Source: Chitinophagaceae bacterium (GTDB lineage Bacteria; Bacteroidota; Bacteroidia; Chitinophagales; Chitinophagaceae). Taken from it: a stretch of 7,162 nucleotides of DNA. Positions 6,375-7,162 of this stretch are shown here, piece by piece (position 1 is the stretch's first letter; each line of letters opens with the position of its first letter). The DNA lies in assembly GCA_017853235.1 (NCBI GenBank), contig JAFMJX010000093.1:1-7162 (forward strand), read 5' to 3'. The position numbers and the translations under genes were made by a program. The notes beneath the pieces are model-generated. The model saw only the letters and a list, made by a program, of their open reading frames with translations. It did no database searches and was not told the origin of the DNA.

Positions 6375-7153
6375 GACAGCAATTTATCTAAAAAATTAGG
6401 AATAAAATTTTGATAAGTATTTTCAATGGTATCAGGACGCTCTAATAATTGCATGGTGTTTTCCCACTTTAATATGCCAAATTCATTGATCATTGAATTT
6501 TTAATATCACTACGATTAAAATAGGGTATTAATTTTTTTGCATCTCCTTCGGGATGAAATTGAACTCCATACATATTGGGACTAAATTGTATTCCCATAA
6601 TGGCACGCTCTAAAGGGACTTCTGGTCTTTGTTTTTCTAATGCTATAATCTTAGCGCCCATTTTTTTGAGAATGTCATCTTGGGGCTCTATGATTTGATA
6701 AAGCCTACTTTCCAATGTAAAAAATGGATCTGGAAGCCCCTCAAATAACGAATCGGTTTGGGTATAATGAACAGGTAATACCCCTAGTTGTTTTGATTTT
6801 CTTAAACATACATTTCCTAAATTGAAATGTCTGCACGCAATTTGAAAGCTATGACAAATGAGTAATACTAGTTTTTTAGATTTTAAAATAGTATTTAGCC
6901 ATTGTGTGTACTTGATATCCCAATTTAAATGTTGACTATCTAAAGGGGAACCAGGTCCTCCGCTTGACAAATAAATATCAAAATCGAGGGAAGGTATTTC
7001 CTGTTTTTTTCTTACTTCAAACACTTGATATTGAATGAGTAATTTCTTTCTTTTCCCCCAAGTGGTGACAATATCAATTAAACAATTAATACCCATATTG
7101 GCATTCCCATCGTTCATGTCCAAGATGGCTACTTGAATGGGAGTCATGGACAT
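6371..7153 (-). CDS. Class I glutamine amidotransferase-like protein
   Basis: A 260-residue cytoplasmic protein with the class I glutamine amidotransferase (GATase1) fold. The likely catalytic triad is complete: Cys100 in LICHSFQ, and His200 with Glu202 in GVQFHPEGD. The oxyanion-type loop is SSGGPGSP (63-70). The nucleophile turn differs from the usual GxCxGxQ of GMP synthase or anthranilate synthase subunits, since Ile and Ser replace the flanking Gly residues, so the enzyme could release ammonia from glutamine or cut a gamma-glutamyl or other amide bond. No synthetase domain is fused, and at this size it is a stand-alone subunit with a C-terminal extension of about 50 residues after the GATase core. 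It overlaps the ATP-grasp gene by 4 bases. Met1 (7153) and Met3 (7147) are both plausible starts; no stop codon occurs in the 9 bases between Met1 and the window edge, so a longer N-terminus cannot be excluded, although the first strand IQVAILDMN fits a start here. Confidence 0.8.
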   Translation of the reverse strand: MSMTPIQVAILDMNDGNANMGINCLIDIVTTWGKRKKLLIQYQVFEVRKKQEIPSLDFDIYLSSGGPGSPLDSQHLNWDIKYTQWLNTILKSKKLVLLICHSFQIACRHFNLGNVCLRKSKQLGVLPVHYTQTDSLFEGLPDPFFTLESRLYQIIEPQDDILKKMGAKIIALEKQRPEVPLERAIMGIQFSPNMYGVQFHPEGDAKKLIPYFNRSDIKNSMINEFGILKWENTMQLLERPDTIENTYQNFIPNFLDKLLS

Positions 7154-7162
7154 TATAGGTAA

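Overview
The window is AT-rich, carries protein-coding genes from end to end, and looks like a chromosomal piece of a member of the Bacteroidota, probably a Chitinophagaceae-like environmental lineage. The evidence is a putative porin of the Bacteroidota Porin_10 type, several secreted proteins whose signal peptides end in Ala-Gln, start codons without Shine-Dalgarno sequences, and one match to the Bacteroidota -7 promoter box TAnnTTTG. The taxonomic call comes from gene content and style only. There are no RNA genes, insertion sequences, CRISPR arrays or long repeats. No gap between genes exceeds 80 bases.

Left part, + strand (2-4332). The window opens inside a TetA-like drug/proton antiporter of the major facilitator superfamily; its first two membrane helices lie outside. 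A 59-base gap with a possible promoter and an 8-bp inverted repeat leads to a trimeric purine nucleoside phosphorylase. Four bases further on is a large outer-membrane putative porin, so these two are probably one transcript that could join nucleoside salvage to outer-membrane uptake. After a 65-base gap comes a small secreted heavy-metal-associated (HMA) protein with a CxxC metal site.

Right part, - strand (4333-7153). Read in the direction of transcription, a class I glutamine amidotransferase-like protein overlaps by 4 bases (ATGA) with an ATP-grasp-like ligase. A secreted beta-barrel-like outer-membrane protein of unknown function follows 77 bases later. The stop codons of the barrel gene and the HMA gene touch each other.

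The most interesting content is the amidotransferase/ATP-grasp pair. Both proteins keep recognisable catalytic residues, the overlap suggests translational coupling and a joint role, and neither matches a named biosynthetic enzyme that I can recognise. Together they could make, or make and trim, an amide- or peptide-bonded metabolite. The second point of interest is the purine nucleoside phosphorylase, which has Asp where the well-studied 6-oxopurine-specific trimeric enzymes have Asn in the base pocket.
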